NCBI GenBank assembly: GCA_002737345.1
Contig: NSIK01000018.1
Location: 4,417-68,416 of the forward strand
Direction: 5' to 3'
From: Nitrospirota bacterium
GTDB taxonomy: Bacteria > Nitrospirota > Nitrospiria > Nitrospirales > Nitrospiraceae
DNA length: 64,000 nucleotides
Made by a program: the position numbers and the translations under genes. The notes under the pieces were generated by a model, which saw only the letters and a list, made by a program, of their open reading frames with translations, did not search any database and was not told the origin of the DNA. Below, piece after piece: positions 25,858 to 34,957 of this stretch. Position 1 is the first letter of the stretch; each line of letters starts with the position of its first letter.

Positions 25858-28038
25858 TTATGACCGTTCCTGCCAGGCCCGTAATCTCCTCGCCGTAATC
25901 ACCCCACCCACCCGTTCGACGGCTTTCAGCACCTGATCGAGATGCTGGGTGCCTGACACTTCCACGACGAAATCCAGGACCGCCTTCTGATCTTCTCGCG
26001 TCGTAATCTCGGCGCGGCGGATGTTGGCATGGCACGCCGCAATCGCAGAGGACACATTCGCCAGCACTCCGGTCTTATCAACGGCCACAATGGATATTTT
26101 GACCGAATGGGTGCCGGGCGTGGCCACATCCCACTCGACCTCTACCAACCGTTCTTTATCGTAGTCCAGGGCGACAAGGTTCGGACAATCAACCGCATGA
26201 ATCGTCAACCCGCGCCCTCGCGTGATATAGCCGAGGATGCGATCGCCCGGCACGGGATGACAACAACGCGACAACTGCATGAGCAGGTCGCGCGATCCCT
26301 TGACCTGCACCCCGACGCCGTCGCTCTTCCCCTCTGCCACTTTCTGCGCGGCTGGGCGCTCCTGAACGGACGCCTGCGTTCCGGACGGGGGGGCTGTGAG
26401 TTTGCCGATGACCTGTGACGTCGCCACGCTGCCGAAGCCCACGGCGGCGGTCAATTCCTCCGTGCTGTCGAAGCCCGATTGCCGGGCCGCCTCCAATAGC
26501 TCCGCCGACTTGAACATTTGGGCCGGCGCCATGCCATGACGGCGGAATTCCGACTCCAGCAAACGACGGCCGATCTCGACGCTCCGTTTCTGTTCTTCAA
26601 GCTTGATCCAATGTTTGATCTTAGTCTTCGCGCGCGAGGTGCGGACGAACTTCAGCCAGTCCTTGTGCGGCGTTTGTGCGGGGGAGGTCAGGATTTCGAC
26701 TGTGTCGCCGCTGGCCAGCTCATGCTTGAGCGGCACGATCTTCCCGTCCACCTTGGCCCCGACGCAGTGGTCCCCGACCTCGGTATGAATCGCAAAGGCG
26801 AAATCGACAGGCGTCGATCCTTTCGGCAACTCCTTGACGATCCCTTTGGGCGTGAACACATAGACCCCATCGTGAAAGAGATCGAGCTTCACCGAGTCCA
26901 TGAACTGCCGGTTATCTGACAAATCCTCATGCCACTCGACGAACTGGTGGAGCCAGCCAAAAGCCTTGCTGTCGCGATCGGCGACCTGCCCTTGCTCCTT
27001 GTACTTCCAATGCGCTGCGATGCCATACTCGGCGATGCGATGCATCTCCTCCGTGCGAATCTGGAACTCGACGTGTTCCCCCTTCGGGCCCACCACCGTC
27101 GTATGGAGCGACTGATACAGATTGGACTTCGGTGTCGCGATGTAGTCTTTGAAGCGCCCCGGCACGGGCCGCCAGAGGGAATGCATCACGCCCAGCACGG
27201 CATAGCAGTTCATCTTGAGGTCCGTCACGATCCGCAACGCGGTCAAGTCATAGACCTCTTCGAACGTAATCGACTGCTTATTCATCTTCTGGTAGATGCC
27301 GTACAGGTGCTTGGGACGGCCGTACACTTGTCCGGCCAACCCATTCTCCTGCATGGCCTTCTGTACGAGCTGGCTGACTTCATCGATGTACTGCTGCCGG
27401 TCCTCATCGCGTTTCGCCACGCGGGTACGCAACGTCTCATAGATATCCGGCTTGAGATGTTTGAGGCAGAGGTCTTCCAGCTCGTTCTTCACCCACCCGA
27501 TCCCGAGGCGATTGGCCAGCGGCGCGTAGATCTCCAGCGTCTCCTGGGCGATCTCCTGCCGCTTGGCCGCGTCGAGATGTTCCAAGGTGTGCATGTTGTG
27601 GAATCGGTCGGCGAGCTTGATGAGAACAACTCGAATATCGTCCGCCATCGAGAGCAACATCTTGCGGAAATTCTCCGCCTGCTTCTCTTCATAGCTCCGG
27701 AACGTGATCTTGCCGATCTTGGTCACCCCGTCGACCAGATGCAGCACGTCCTTGCCGAACTCTTGTTCAAGTTCGTCAGCCGTGGCGACCGTATCTTCGA
27801 GGGTATCGTGGAGGAGGCCCGCAACGATGGCGGTCACATCCGTTTTAAGCGAGGTGAGGACTCCGGCGACCGCGATGGGATGCTGCAGGTAGGGTTCTCC
27901 GGACCGGCGCCGCTGCCCTTCATGGGCTTTCGCCGAGAATTCGTAGGCCTTGCGGACTAAGCCGAGATCGGCATCGGGCGCATAGCTCTTGATCCGATCC
28001 AGCAGCTGGTCAAGATCTGTGACGGTTTCATACACCAT
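25858..28038 (-). CDS. Bifunctional (p)ppGpp synthetase/hydrolase (RelA/SpoT)
   Basis: A 726-residue RSH enzyme. Domains: HD hydrolase (about 25-180) with LLHDTLEDT and its HD pair intact; synthetase (about 230-340) with GRFKDYIATPKSNLYQSLHT and VEFQIRT; TGS (about 385-445, VYVFTPKGIVKELPKGSTPVDF); and a C-terminal ACT domain (650-720). Because both catalytic centres look intact and only one RSH gene is present in the window, it is probably the main stringent-response enzyme. RecJ is encoded 7 bp upstream on the same strand, so the two are co-transcribed. Confidence 0.95.
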   Translation of the reverse strand: MVYETVTDLDQLLDRIKSYAPDADLGLVRKAYEFSAKAHEGQRRRSGEPYLQHPIAVAGVLTSLKTDVTAIVAGLLHDTLEDTVATADELEQEFGKDVLHLVDGVTKIGKITFRSYEEKQAENFRKMLLSMADDIRVVLIKLADRFHNMHTLEHLDAAKRQEIAQETLEIYAPLANRLGIGWVKNELEDLCLKHLKPDIYETLRTRVAKRDEDRQQYIDEVSQLVQKAMQENGLAGQVYGRPKHLYGIYQKMNKQSITFEEVYDLTALRIVTDLKMNCYAVLGVMHSLWRPVPGRFKDYIATPKSNLYQSLHTTVVGPKGEHVEFQIRTEEMHRIAEYGIAAHWKYKEQGQVADRDSKAFGWLHQFVEWHEDLSDNRQFMDSVKLDLFHDGVYVFTPKGIVKELPKGSTPVDFAFAIHTEVGDHCVGAKVDGKIVPLKHELASGDTVEILTSPAQTPHKDWLKFVRTSRAKTKIKHWIKLEEQKRSVEIGRRLLESEFRRHGMAPAQMFKSAELLEAARQSGFDSTEELTAAVGFGSVATSQVIGKLTAPPSGTQASVQERPAAQKVAEGKSDGVGVQVKGSRDLLMQLSRCCHPVPGDRILGYITRGRGLTIHAVDCPNLVALDYDKERLVEVEWDVATPGTHSVKISIVAVDKTGVLANVSSAIAACHANIRRAEITTREDQKAVLDFVVEVSGTQHLDQVLKAVERVGGVITARRLRAWQERS

Positions 28039-28045
28039 GGCTCAC

Positions 28046-29743
28046 TCACTCCATCACACTCGGACGCACATCGCGAATGCGGAGCTGAATCCTGTCACGG
28101 CCGTTCCAATGGTTCAGTTCAGGCGTAAAGGCCAGATCGACCGGCGTACGGGCCGGAATCCCCCGCTCCAACAATGATTTGATCCCGAACGCGATACTAT
28201 CGAACGGCACCGAGGAGCCTTGCCGCACGGTCATTTTCAGATGTTTCTGGCCGACGGTGCGGGCCTCCATCACTTCAAGGCGGGTCACGGCAAACGTGGG
28301 CTCAGGATTGCCGGCCCCGAACGGATGCAGCGAACAGATTTCCTGGATCAGCTTCAAATTCACTTCGTCCAGCCGCACTTCGGCATCGACATTCAACGTC
28401 GGCACCTTGGCTCCTTCGTCGGTCCAGCCTACGACTGCATCAGAAAATTTGGCGCGGAACTCGTCAATCCGAGATTCGCGAATCGTCACTCCGGCAGCGC
28501 TGGGATGTCCGCCGAATGCCTCCAGCATCTCCCGGCAGGATGCCAAACCTTGATAGAGATCGAACCCGCCGGTCGTCCGCGCCGAGCCCTTCGCAATCCC
28601 CTGCTCATTGATCGCCAGAGCGATCGCCGGGCGCTGAAACCGATCGACTAAGCGAGCAGCGACAATCCCAACCACTCCAAGATGCCAATGGCGGGACGCC
28701 AAAACCAATGCGGGCGGCAACTCTTTATCCTTCAATGACGCCAGCGCCTCTTCCATAATGTCCACTTCGATGCGCTGCCGTTCCCGATTCAACTGCTCCA
28801 ACCGATCTGCCAACTGCTGCGCCTCGAGCGGATTGTCGGTCGTCATCAACCGCACGCCCAGCATCGCATCGTCCAATCGCCCGGCGGCATTGATGCGGGG
28901 CGCCAGCTTGAAGGCAATTGTTTCCGCCGTGCAATCCCGCGTCACCCCCGCCACTTGCTTCAAGGCCCGCACCCCGCAGCGCGCGCCGCGCGACAACTGA
29001 ACCAGCCCCTCACGCACAAAATTTCGATTCTCATCGTGCAACGGCACCACATCGGCCACTGTCGCCAAGGCCACGAGATCGAGCAACGACTCCAACGGCA
29101 CCCCGGCCACCCCGTAACGCAGCTGATAGGCCTGCGCCACCTTGTAGGCCAGCGCCGCAGAGCAGAGTCCGCGGAAGGGATAGAGGGCCCCGACGCGATG
29201 GGGATTCAGCACCGCCACAGCCGGCGGCATCTCCTCGTCGCTCTGGTGATGGTCAGTCACCACCACATCCATGCCCAGCTTGGCCGCTAATGCGATTTCT
29301 TTATGGGAAGTCGTCCCGCAATCGGAGGTCACCAACAGCGAGATCTTTTCGTCATGCAGCCGCTGGACTGCGCTGAGATTGAGCCCGTAGCCTTCGCGCA
29401 AACGATGCGGCACATAGGCGCGCACATTAGCACCCAGCCTCCCGAAGAACGACATATAGACACTGGTCGCCATAATCCCGTCGACATCGTAGTCGCCATA
29501 AAAACAAATCGGCTCCCGAGTCGTGACCGCGCGATGCAACCGTTCGACCGCCTGCTCCATATCGGGAATCAAAAAGGGATCATGCGGCGGCTGTAACGAC
29601 ATCCAGGACGTGGCTTCATCCGGCGAGGTCACGCCGCGAGCCAAAAAGAGCGACGCCGTCGCAGGAGAAATGGACAGGGCCTGAACCAACGAATCCCGCT
29701 GAGAGAGATTGATGTCACGGAAGGCCCAGAGCTTGGATTGCAT
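28046..29743 (-). CDS. recJ: Single-stranded-DNA-specific exonuclease RecJ
   Basis: A 565-residue 5'-3' ssDNA exonuclease of the DHH phosphoesterase superfamily, acting in RecFOR recombination and mismatch repair. Motifs: YGDYDVDGIMAT (motif I, about 83-94), TSDCGTT, VVTDHHQSD (the DHH motif) and NPHR, then the DHHA1 region with ASRHWHLGVVGIVAARLVD and GGHPSAAG. A C-terminal OB domain ends in IRDV. ATG at 29743. First gene of a pair with the RSH gene. Confidence 0.95.
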   Translation of the reverse strand: MQSKLWAFRDINLSQRDSLVQALSISPATASLFLARGVTSPDEATSWMSLQPPHDPFLIPDMEQAVERLHRAVTTREPICFYGDYDVDGIMATSVYMSFFGRLGANVRAYVPHRLREGYGLNLSAVQRLHDEKISLLVTSDCGTTSHKEIALAAKLGMDVVVTDHHQSDEEMPPAVAVLNPHRVGALYPFRGLCSAALAYKVAQAYQLRYGVAGVPLESLLDLVALATVADVVPLHDENRNFVREGLVQLSRGARCGVRALKQVAGVTRDCTAETIAFKLAPRINAAGRLDDAMLGVRLMTTDNPLEAQQLADRLEQLNRERQRIEVDIMEEALASLKDKELPPALVLASRHWHLGVVGIVAARLVDRFQRPAIALAINEQGIAKGSARTTGGFDLYQGLASCREMLEAFGGHPSAAGVTIRESRIDEFRAKFSDAVVGWTDEGAKVPTLNVDAEVRLDEVNLKLIQEICSLHPFGAGNPEPTFAVTRLEVMEARTVGQKHLKMTVRQGSSVPFDSIAFGIKSLLERGIPARTPVDLAFTPELNHWNGRDRIQLRIRDVRPSVME

Positions 29744-29870
29744 GAAAGCCTTTCGAATGGTTCTGAACCGAGACAGAGGCTAACTATCTGAGAATTAAGG
29801 GGATACTAGCCACTCGTTGCTGCGTTGTCAAACCAGCGGCGGGAAAGCCTCATCAGTATTGGCTCTCAGG

Positions 29871-29909
29871 CTCTCCGGCACCCGTCTGAAAGAGCGGGTG
29901 CGCGGAGAG
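29871..29909 (-). terminator. Long hairpin at the end of the hppA transcript
   Basis: Two stem blocks, CTCTCCG (29871-29877) with CGGAGAG (29903-29909) and GCACCCG (29878-29884) with CGGGTGC (29895-29901), pair with a single bulged base at 29902 and a 10-base loop. It starts 4 bases beyond the stop of the 53-codon frame that follows hppA. The tail is not T-rich, so it may be a 3' stabilising hairpin or a factor-dependent end. The rest of the gap 29744-29913 shows nothing. Confidence 0.5.
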
Positions 29910-29913
29910 CGGT

Positions 29914-30075
29914 CTACTTGTCCTGCGGCTCGTTGGAGGGCGGCAGTACTTCCGGTGGGGTGTTCGATGGCAGCTCGGAGGAGCCTTGAGGCTTCCTCCC
30001 GAAAATGATTAGCCCGCGATGACTCGGATGGTCCGCAAGCCACTCCTTCCACCACGCTCCCTTTTCAGCATCCTC
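29914..30075 (-). other. 53-codon frame in phase with and directly after the hppA stop codon
   Basis: After the hppA TAG (30078-30076) the same frame continues EDAEKGAWWKEWLADHPSHR, GLIIFGRKPQGSSELPSNTP, PEVLPPSNEPQDK and ends at TAG 29914-29916. The composition is protein-like: an amphipathic Trp-rich start, a short GLIIFG strand and a Pro/Ser tail. It has no start codon of its own. An overlapping ATG at 30071 in the next frame would join it after a -1 shift on AAAA (or if a fifth A were present), giving MLKKGAWWKEW. It could be a small gene with a sequence error, a frameshift product or a readthrough extension. Evidence is moderate. Confidence 0.4.
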
Positions 30076-32127
30076 CTACACGAGCAACGAAACGATGAGC
30101 AACGCCACGATGTTGATCACCTTGATCATCGGGTTGATCGCCGGGCCGGCCGTATCCTTGTAGGGATCGCCGACCGTGTCGCCGGTGACGGCAGCCTTAT
30201 GCGTGTCCGTTCCCTTCATGCCCTGCTCTTCAATATACTTCTTGGCATTGTCCCAAGCGCCGCCGCCGCTCGTCATCGAGATGGCCACGAACAGACCGGT
30301 AACAATGCTGCCGACGAGCATGCCGCCCAAGGCCTGCGGCCCCAGGATCACGCCGACCAGAATGGGTGAAATGACTGGGATCAATCCCGGCACCATCATC
30401 TTCTTGATCGCCGCCTGCGTGACAATATCCACGCAGGTCCCGTATTCCGGCTTGCCTGTGCCTTCCATGATCCCCTTGATCGTCCGGAACTGCCGCCGCA
30501 CTTCTTCCACCACGAGGCCTGCTGCTTCTCCTACGGCCTTCATACAGAGGGCGCCGAAGATGAAGGGCAACATCCCACCCAGGAAGAGTCCAACCAAAAT
30601 AGACGGATTGGAGAGATCAAACGTGCTCGCCCCGCTCCCCTTCGCCACTTCACGAGCATACTCGGCAAACAGTACCACCGCCGCAAGGCCGGCCGATCCG
30701 ATCGCATAGCCCTTTGTCACAGCTTTGGTCGTGTTGCCGACCGCATCCAATGGATCGGTGATATCCCGCACCTCTTTGCCGAGGTGCGCCATCTCCGCGA
30801 TCCCGCCCGCATTGTCGGTGATCGGACCAAAGGCATCGATCGCCACCACAATCCCGGCCATCGACAACATTGAGACAGCCGCAGTGGCCACACCATACAA
30901 ACCACCCGACGCCGCGCCGCCACAGAGCCAGTAGCTCGTCAGAATCGCCCCGCCGATCACCACCACCGGCAAGGCCGTTGCCTCCATTCCCACCGCTAAC
31001 CCCGCAATGATGTTCGTCGCATGGCCCGTTTCACTGGCCTTGGCAATCGCCTTCACTGGCGCATAGCTCTTGGAGGTGTAGTAATCGGTGATAAACACGA
31101 GGGCGAGGGTCACAGCCAAGCCGATCAACGAAGCGAGATAGTAGCTCAGCCCGCTCACGCCGCCCACACCCTCCATGATCGAGGTTGTCACAGGGTAGAA
31201 GGCCACCGCGGCGATGCCACCCGCCACGAACAGGCCCTTGTAGAGCGCCGACATGATCCCGCCGCCTTTGCTCACCTTCACAAAAAGAATGCCGATGATT
31301 GTCGCGAAGATCGTCACGCCGCCCAATGCCAGAGGATAGAGAATCGGCGCACTATTCCCTTTGAACAGAGTAAACGCCAGGACCATCGCCGCGACCGTTG
31401 TCACGGCATAGGTCTCAAAGAGGTCCGCTGCCATACCGGCACAATCGCCGACATTGTCGCCCACATTGTCCGCGATGACTGCCGGGTTGCGCGGATCGTC
31501 TTCCGGAATCCCTGCTTCCACTTTTCCGACAAGGTCCGCTCCAACATCCGCCGCTTTCGTGTAAATACCGCCGCCCACCCGGGCAAAAACCGAAATCAAA
31601 CTGCCGCCGAATCCAAGGCTCAGCAAGGCATGAATCGCCTTCTCCTGCCCCGCAATCTGCGACGCCACCACATAGAACGTCGTGATGGCCAGCAGACCCA
31701 GGCCGATCAACAAGAGCCCCGTCACCGCGCCGCCACGGAAAGCCACGGTCAGCGCTGCATTCATCCCATTATGCGCGGCCTGCGCCGTCCGTACGTTCGC
31801 CCGCACCGCGATAACCATGCCCACATAGCCGGCCAGCGACGACGCGCCGGCGCCGATCAAAAATCCAATCGCAGTCAGCAAACCGAACTTGTCGGAGAAC
31901 GCCCCTGCGCCCCACAACATCGCGAATAACACAGCGGCGACGACGCCAACAGTCCGATACTGGCGGTTCAGATAGGCGCTCGCGCCTTCCTGAATGGCCT
32001 TGGCAATTTCTTGCATCTTTGGATTGCCGGCATCCAGCTTAAAGACCCACATGGCCAGATAGAGGCCGTAGGCAATGCCGGTGACCGCCGATACCAACGC
32101 AAACGTAATGATGGATGAGTCACTCAC
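30076..32127 (-). CDS. hppA: Membrane-bound proton-translocating pyrophosphatase
   Basis: A 683-residue polytopic enzyme with about 16 transmembrane helices that couples pyrophosphate hydrolysis to H+ pumping. The substrate loops [22 protein letters not shown], the segment [32 protein letters not shown] and [20 protein letters not shown] are intact. The Lys in [10 protein letters not shown] marks the K+-independent subfamily; K+-dependent forms have Ala there. The start is GTG at 32127 with GGAGGAG upstream. The leader holds a perfect 7-bp hairpin (32147-32164). In a chemolithotroph it can recover energy from pyrophosphate made during biosynthesis. Confidence 0.96.
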   Translation of the reverse strand: MSDSSIITFALVSAVTGIAYGLYLAMWVFKLDAGNPKMQEIAKAIQEGASAYLNRQYRTVGVVAAVLFAMLWGAGAFSDKFGLLTAIGFLIGAGASSLAGYVGMVIAVRANVRTAQAAHNGMNAALTVAFRGGAVTGLLLIGLGLLAITTFYVVASQIAGQEKAIHALLSLGFGGSLISVFARVGGGIYTKAADVGADLVGKVEAGIPEDDPRNPAVIADNVGDNVGDCAGMAADLFETYAVTTVAAMVLAFTLFKGNSAPILYPLALGGVTIFATIIGILFVKVSKGGGIMSALYKGLFVAGGIAAVAFYPVTTSIMEGVGGVSGLSYYLASLIGLAVTLALVFITDYYTSKSYAPVKAIAKASETGHATNIIAGLAVGMEATALPVVVIGGAILTSYWLCGGAASGGLYGVATAAVSMLSMAGIVVAIDAFGPITDNAGGIAEMAHLGKEVRDITDPLDAVGNTTKAVTKGYAIGSAGLAAVVLFAEYAREVAKGSGASTFDLSNPSILVGLFLGGMLPFIFGALCMKAVGEAAGLVVEEVRRQFRTIKGIMEGTGKPEYGTCVDIVTQAAIKKMMVPGLIPVISPILVGVILGPQALGGMLVGSIVTGLFVAISMTSGGGAWDNAKKYIEEQGMKGTDTHKAAVTGDTVGDPYKDTAGPAINPMIKVINIVALLIVSLLV

Positions 32128-32264
32128 AATGGTCTCCTCCTGTTGGGGGTGTTGGGGAACACCCGTTTTCTCTGGCCGCCATTCATCACGGTGACGTGTT
32201 CGATGGGAAAGCCCGAAGTGGTACAGAATCGATCCGTGCAGCTAACTGCCTGAAAAGTTCGGCC

Positions 32265-32293
32265 ATTCTATACAGATGGAGTAAGAGGATCAA
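32265..32293 (-). promoter_or_regulatory. Candidate sigma70 promoter for hppA
   Basis: On the minus strand TTGATC (32293-32288, 4 of 6), 17-base spacer, TAGAAT (32270-32265, 5 of 6). It is followed by a leader of about 130 bases containing the hairpin at 32147-32164 just before the ribosome binding site. Apart from this the 262-bp gap 32128-32389 shows no gene. Confidence 0.5.
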
Positions 32294-32389
32294 GGGGGAA
32301 AGGGCGCAGTGGAACCGACAACAGGCATCTTCCAGAGAGAAAATGGAAAGGGGCGCACAAGTTATTTTGAGTGACCCGCTAGCCTCTCG

Positions 32390-33628
32390 CTACTTCGCCG
32401 TCGAGATATTCGCCACAAACTTCACGATCTCGATCGACTGGAAGACCGGATCTTGCGAGCCTTTGGAGGACTCCGCTTCGACTCGCTGCAGGAAGGGAGC
32501 TGGGCCAGTGATCGGCGCATAGTTGAGGGTGACTTCGACATCAAAGGTCTTGGTGTCTTTCGGCGTGGGAAAGGTAAAGGTCTCGACGCGTGTCTCGTCC
32601 GGCTTCAACACTGTATCCTCGAGAACTTTGACCGCCTCGAAGTCGAAACTGGTCTTCTGCCCCTTGGCATCCTGATAGACCCGCCCATAGACCCGCTTGT
32701 CGGCAAAGACGCTCTTTAGATTCTTTCCTTTGATATCCAGCTCCAGCGCCATACTCGCCCAGGCTGGATGGGTAGTCGGCAGGCTGTGCGGGACAAGACT
32801 CTGCACCTTCACCGTGACGATGGTCTTGTCGCCATCGATTTTCGTCTGCACGTCCAACTTAGCTGCTTCCTGGCGGAGCTTGCCGATACGCCCAGGGAAT
32901 GTATGGTTCGCGGTTTTCCGCTTCTTCTCGCCGTTGGCCGACTCCCCCACCTGCTCCGGCATGTGGCAGCTCTGGCATTCCCTGCCGGACTTCACGGCTT
33001 TGCTCTGATCCCAATTGCCCAGCAGATCATTGCTCTTGCCTAAGTTGGCAGCAGACGGCACAGACTGGTGGCAATTGAGACAGAGATCGGACTTCTGAAA
33101 GAGCCCCAGCTCCATCGACTGGTGAGCCAGGTTCTGCACAAAGTCCTTATAGGGACCGTAGAGCGTCTTGCTCCCTAATTCGTACTTGGGCTCAGGCGGC
33201 TGTTTGGTCCGATCGACCTGTTTGATCAAATGGCATTGCGCACAGCCCACCCCATCCAGCGAAGGGTCGCCGGCCTTGGCCTGATCGATAAAGAGCTGGA
33301 CCTGTTCTGGGAATTCGCGCACATGCGGCGCATGGCAGCGGAAACAGAGGGCCTTGTCTTTTCCTCCCGGAGACGCCAGGAACGCATCGAGCGAGGCGCG
33401 GAAGGCCGGGGAATGAATGGACTTCGAGAGCGGCGAGGTTTCCCATTCTTCAAACACGCGCTCATGGCAGCGCTTGCACTTGCTGGAGCTGGGAAAGGCC
33501 TTTTCAAGGGTGGGCTTAGGAACCTCTTTCGCATAGAGGACATGATCGAGCCACTGCGACAGGCACAAGGCCGCCACAATCACTGCGCCAATCCCAAGCT
33601 TCACACCCACCGAATGTCGTCCCATCAT
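32390..33628 (-). CDS. Pentaheme c-type cytochrome, tandem paralogue 1
   Basis: A 412-residue protein with an N-terminal hydrophobic segment (residues 9-24, signal peptide or anchor) and five heme sites: CKRCH 51-55, CFRCH 95-99, CAQCH 129-133, CLNCH 183-187, CQSCH 218-222. The heme-free C-terminal half (about 240-412) is beta-rich. DGVGCAQCHLIKQVDRTKQP matches EGIGCASCHLIKQVEQTKNS in the next gene upstream, so the two arose by tandem duplication. It is expected in the periplasm as an electron carrier. The upstream paralogue ends 22 bp away. Confidence 0.88.
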   Translation of the reverse strand: MMGRHSVGVKLGIGAVIVAALCLSQWLDHVLYAKEVPKPTLEKAFPSSSKCKRCHERVFEEWETSPLSKSIHSPAFRASLDAFLASPGGKDKALCFRCHAPHVREFPEQVQLFIDQAKAGDPSLDGVGCAQCHLIKQVDRTKQPPEPKYELGSKTLYGPYKDFVQNLAHQSMELGLFQKSDLCLNCHQSVPSAANLGKSNDLLGNWDQSKAVKSGRECQSCHMPEQVGESANGEKKRKTANHTFPGRIGKLRQEAAKLDVQTKIDGDKTIVTVKVQSLVPHSLPTTHPAWASMALELDIKGKNLKSVFADKRVYGRVYQDAKGQKTSFDFEAVKVLEDTVLKPDETRVETFTFPTPKDTKTFDVEVTLNYAPITGPAPFLQRVEAESSKGSQDPVFQSIEIVKFVANISTAK

Positions 33629-33650
33629 GCAGCCTTTTTACTTCAACAGC

Positions 33651-34955
33651 TCAGAGATTTTTCGCCCGATACGTTAAGAGGCGTGGCTGCGTATATTCGT
33701 CAAAAATTTTCTTGGCAAGCTCCCGCTCTTTATCCGTCGTCAAGGTGGCGAGATACTTTTCCTTGAGCGCGGGCTCCGGTATCGGGATCAACGCATAGTT
33801 TAAGACCGCTTCAATTGAGGCAGCCGTCGTGCCGGCCGGGAGCACCAGCGAGAAGGGCACTTTCCTCGTGTGGCCGCCCTTGATGAACGGGTCTGGAATC
33901 GGGCCGCGGAGAATCTTGTCATAGGGCAACCCGAACTGCTTGGTCTCTTCCTTCAACACCTTACCCTGCGCATCCTTGGCGGTCAGGATCAGATAGAACT
34001 GCTTGAGCGTCGGATCTCCGTCCGGAAAACTGTGCGGAAGGCTACCGACTTTCACCAGCGCCGTCCCCTCCACCGCCGAGACAGACTTGGTGGTCTCAAG
34101 ATCCACGCGGGGCATCCATTCGGCCTGGAGGTTTCGATTCTTGATGAGCGTGCCGGGGATCACCACGCCGCGGAACCAATGGCGGCCGATCGCGCGGGTC
34201 ATGGACCCGCGCCGCGACGTGGAGCTCCCTGTTGAGGGTTCCATATGGCAGTCCTGGCATACCGTCCCCTGCAAAATCTCCCCTGCCAGATCCTTCTGCG
34301 TCACATCCTTCACCTTATCGAAGTGACAGGAGGCGCAATAGTTCGCGCCACGAAACAAATCCGACTGCATCGCAGGATGAACGAGGTTTTCCTCTGGGTC
34401 CGCATAGGGGCCATAGAGCATCTTGCCAGGCTCGATCTTGAACGACGGCGGGGAATTTTTCGTCTGCTCGACCTGTTTGATCAGATGGCAGGAGGCGCAG
34501 CCAATACCCTCTACTTGCGGCTTGCCTGCCAACACCTGCGCCACGATCTTTTCGGCATGTTGCGGGAACACGGTCGTCGAAGGCACATGACAAGAAAGAC
34601 AGCGGCGACGCTCGTCGGAAGTCGGATTGGTCTGAAGCCAGACCCCCAACACGGTGCGGAAGACTGGCGACTCCAGCGAGGCGCCGTGCAAGAGCGCCGC
34701 ATCGACTCGGCCAGCGGTCTTAAGATCCGGCGTCTGCTCGCGCACACCTTTCCACTCTTCATAATGCCGGTCGTGGCATTGCTTACAGTCTTCCGATCTG
34801 ATGAAGATCTTTTCGATTTCCTCCACCCAATCGGACGACGCCTTAACCTCTGACTTCTGGGCGATGACAGGGCCTTGAGACAGGCCCATGACGCCCATTA
34901 TCAGCAGAAAAAGAAAACCCGCCGCAATGCGATGTACCGGCCTGCGTCGTATCAT
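33651..34955 (-). CDS. Pentaheme c-type cytochrome, tandem paralogue 2
   Basis: A 434-residue protein from the ATG at 34955, with a signal peptide or anchor (IAAGFLFLLIMGVMGLS) and five heme sites: CKQCH 57-61, CLSCH 119-123, CASCH 153-157, CASCH 207-211, CQDCH 233-237. A beta-rich C-terminal domain follows. I chose 34955 because it lies 2 bp after the PDZ gene stop, with GGCGGGA upstream, and gives the best signal peptide; an ATG six codons earlier is possible. Transcribed with the PDZ gene and paralogue 1. Confidence 0.87.
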   Translation of the reverse strand: MIRRRPVHRIAAGFLFLLIMGVMGLSQGPVIAQKSEVKASSDWVEEIEKIFIRSEDCKQCHDRHYEEWKGVREQTPDLKTAGRVDAALLHGASLESPVFRTVLGVWLQTNPTSDERRRCLSCHVPSTTVFPQHAEKIVAQVLAGKPQVEGIGCASCHLIKQVEQTKNSPPSFKIEPGKMLYGPYADPEENLVHPAMQSDLFRGANYCASCHFDKVKDVTQKDLAGEILQGTVCQDCHMEPSTGSSTSRRGSMTRAIGRHWFRGVVIPGTLIKNRNLQAEWMPRVDLETTKSVSAVEGTALVKVGSLPHSFPDGDPTLKQFYLILTAKDAQGKVLKEETKQFGLPYDKILRGPIPDPFIKGGHTRKVPFSLVLPAGTTAASIEAVLNYALIPIPEPALKEKYLATLTTDKERELAKKIFDEYTQPRLLTYRAKNL

Positions 34956-34957
34956 GA

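Noticed and set aside
29828-30055. 75-codon minus-strand frame overlapping the 53-codon frame after hppA
   Set aside because: Its translation is Arg/Ser/Ala-rich and it runs through the hairpin at 29871-29909; the in-phase frame looks more like protein.
32115-32522. 135-codon plus-strand frame across the hppA leader
   Set aside because: It overlaps the promoter, leader hairpin and the end of a cytochrome gene on the other strand and has no recognisable domain.
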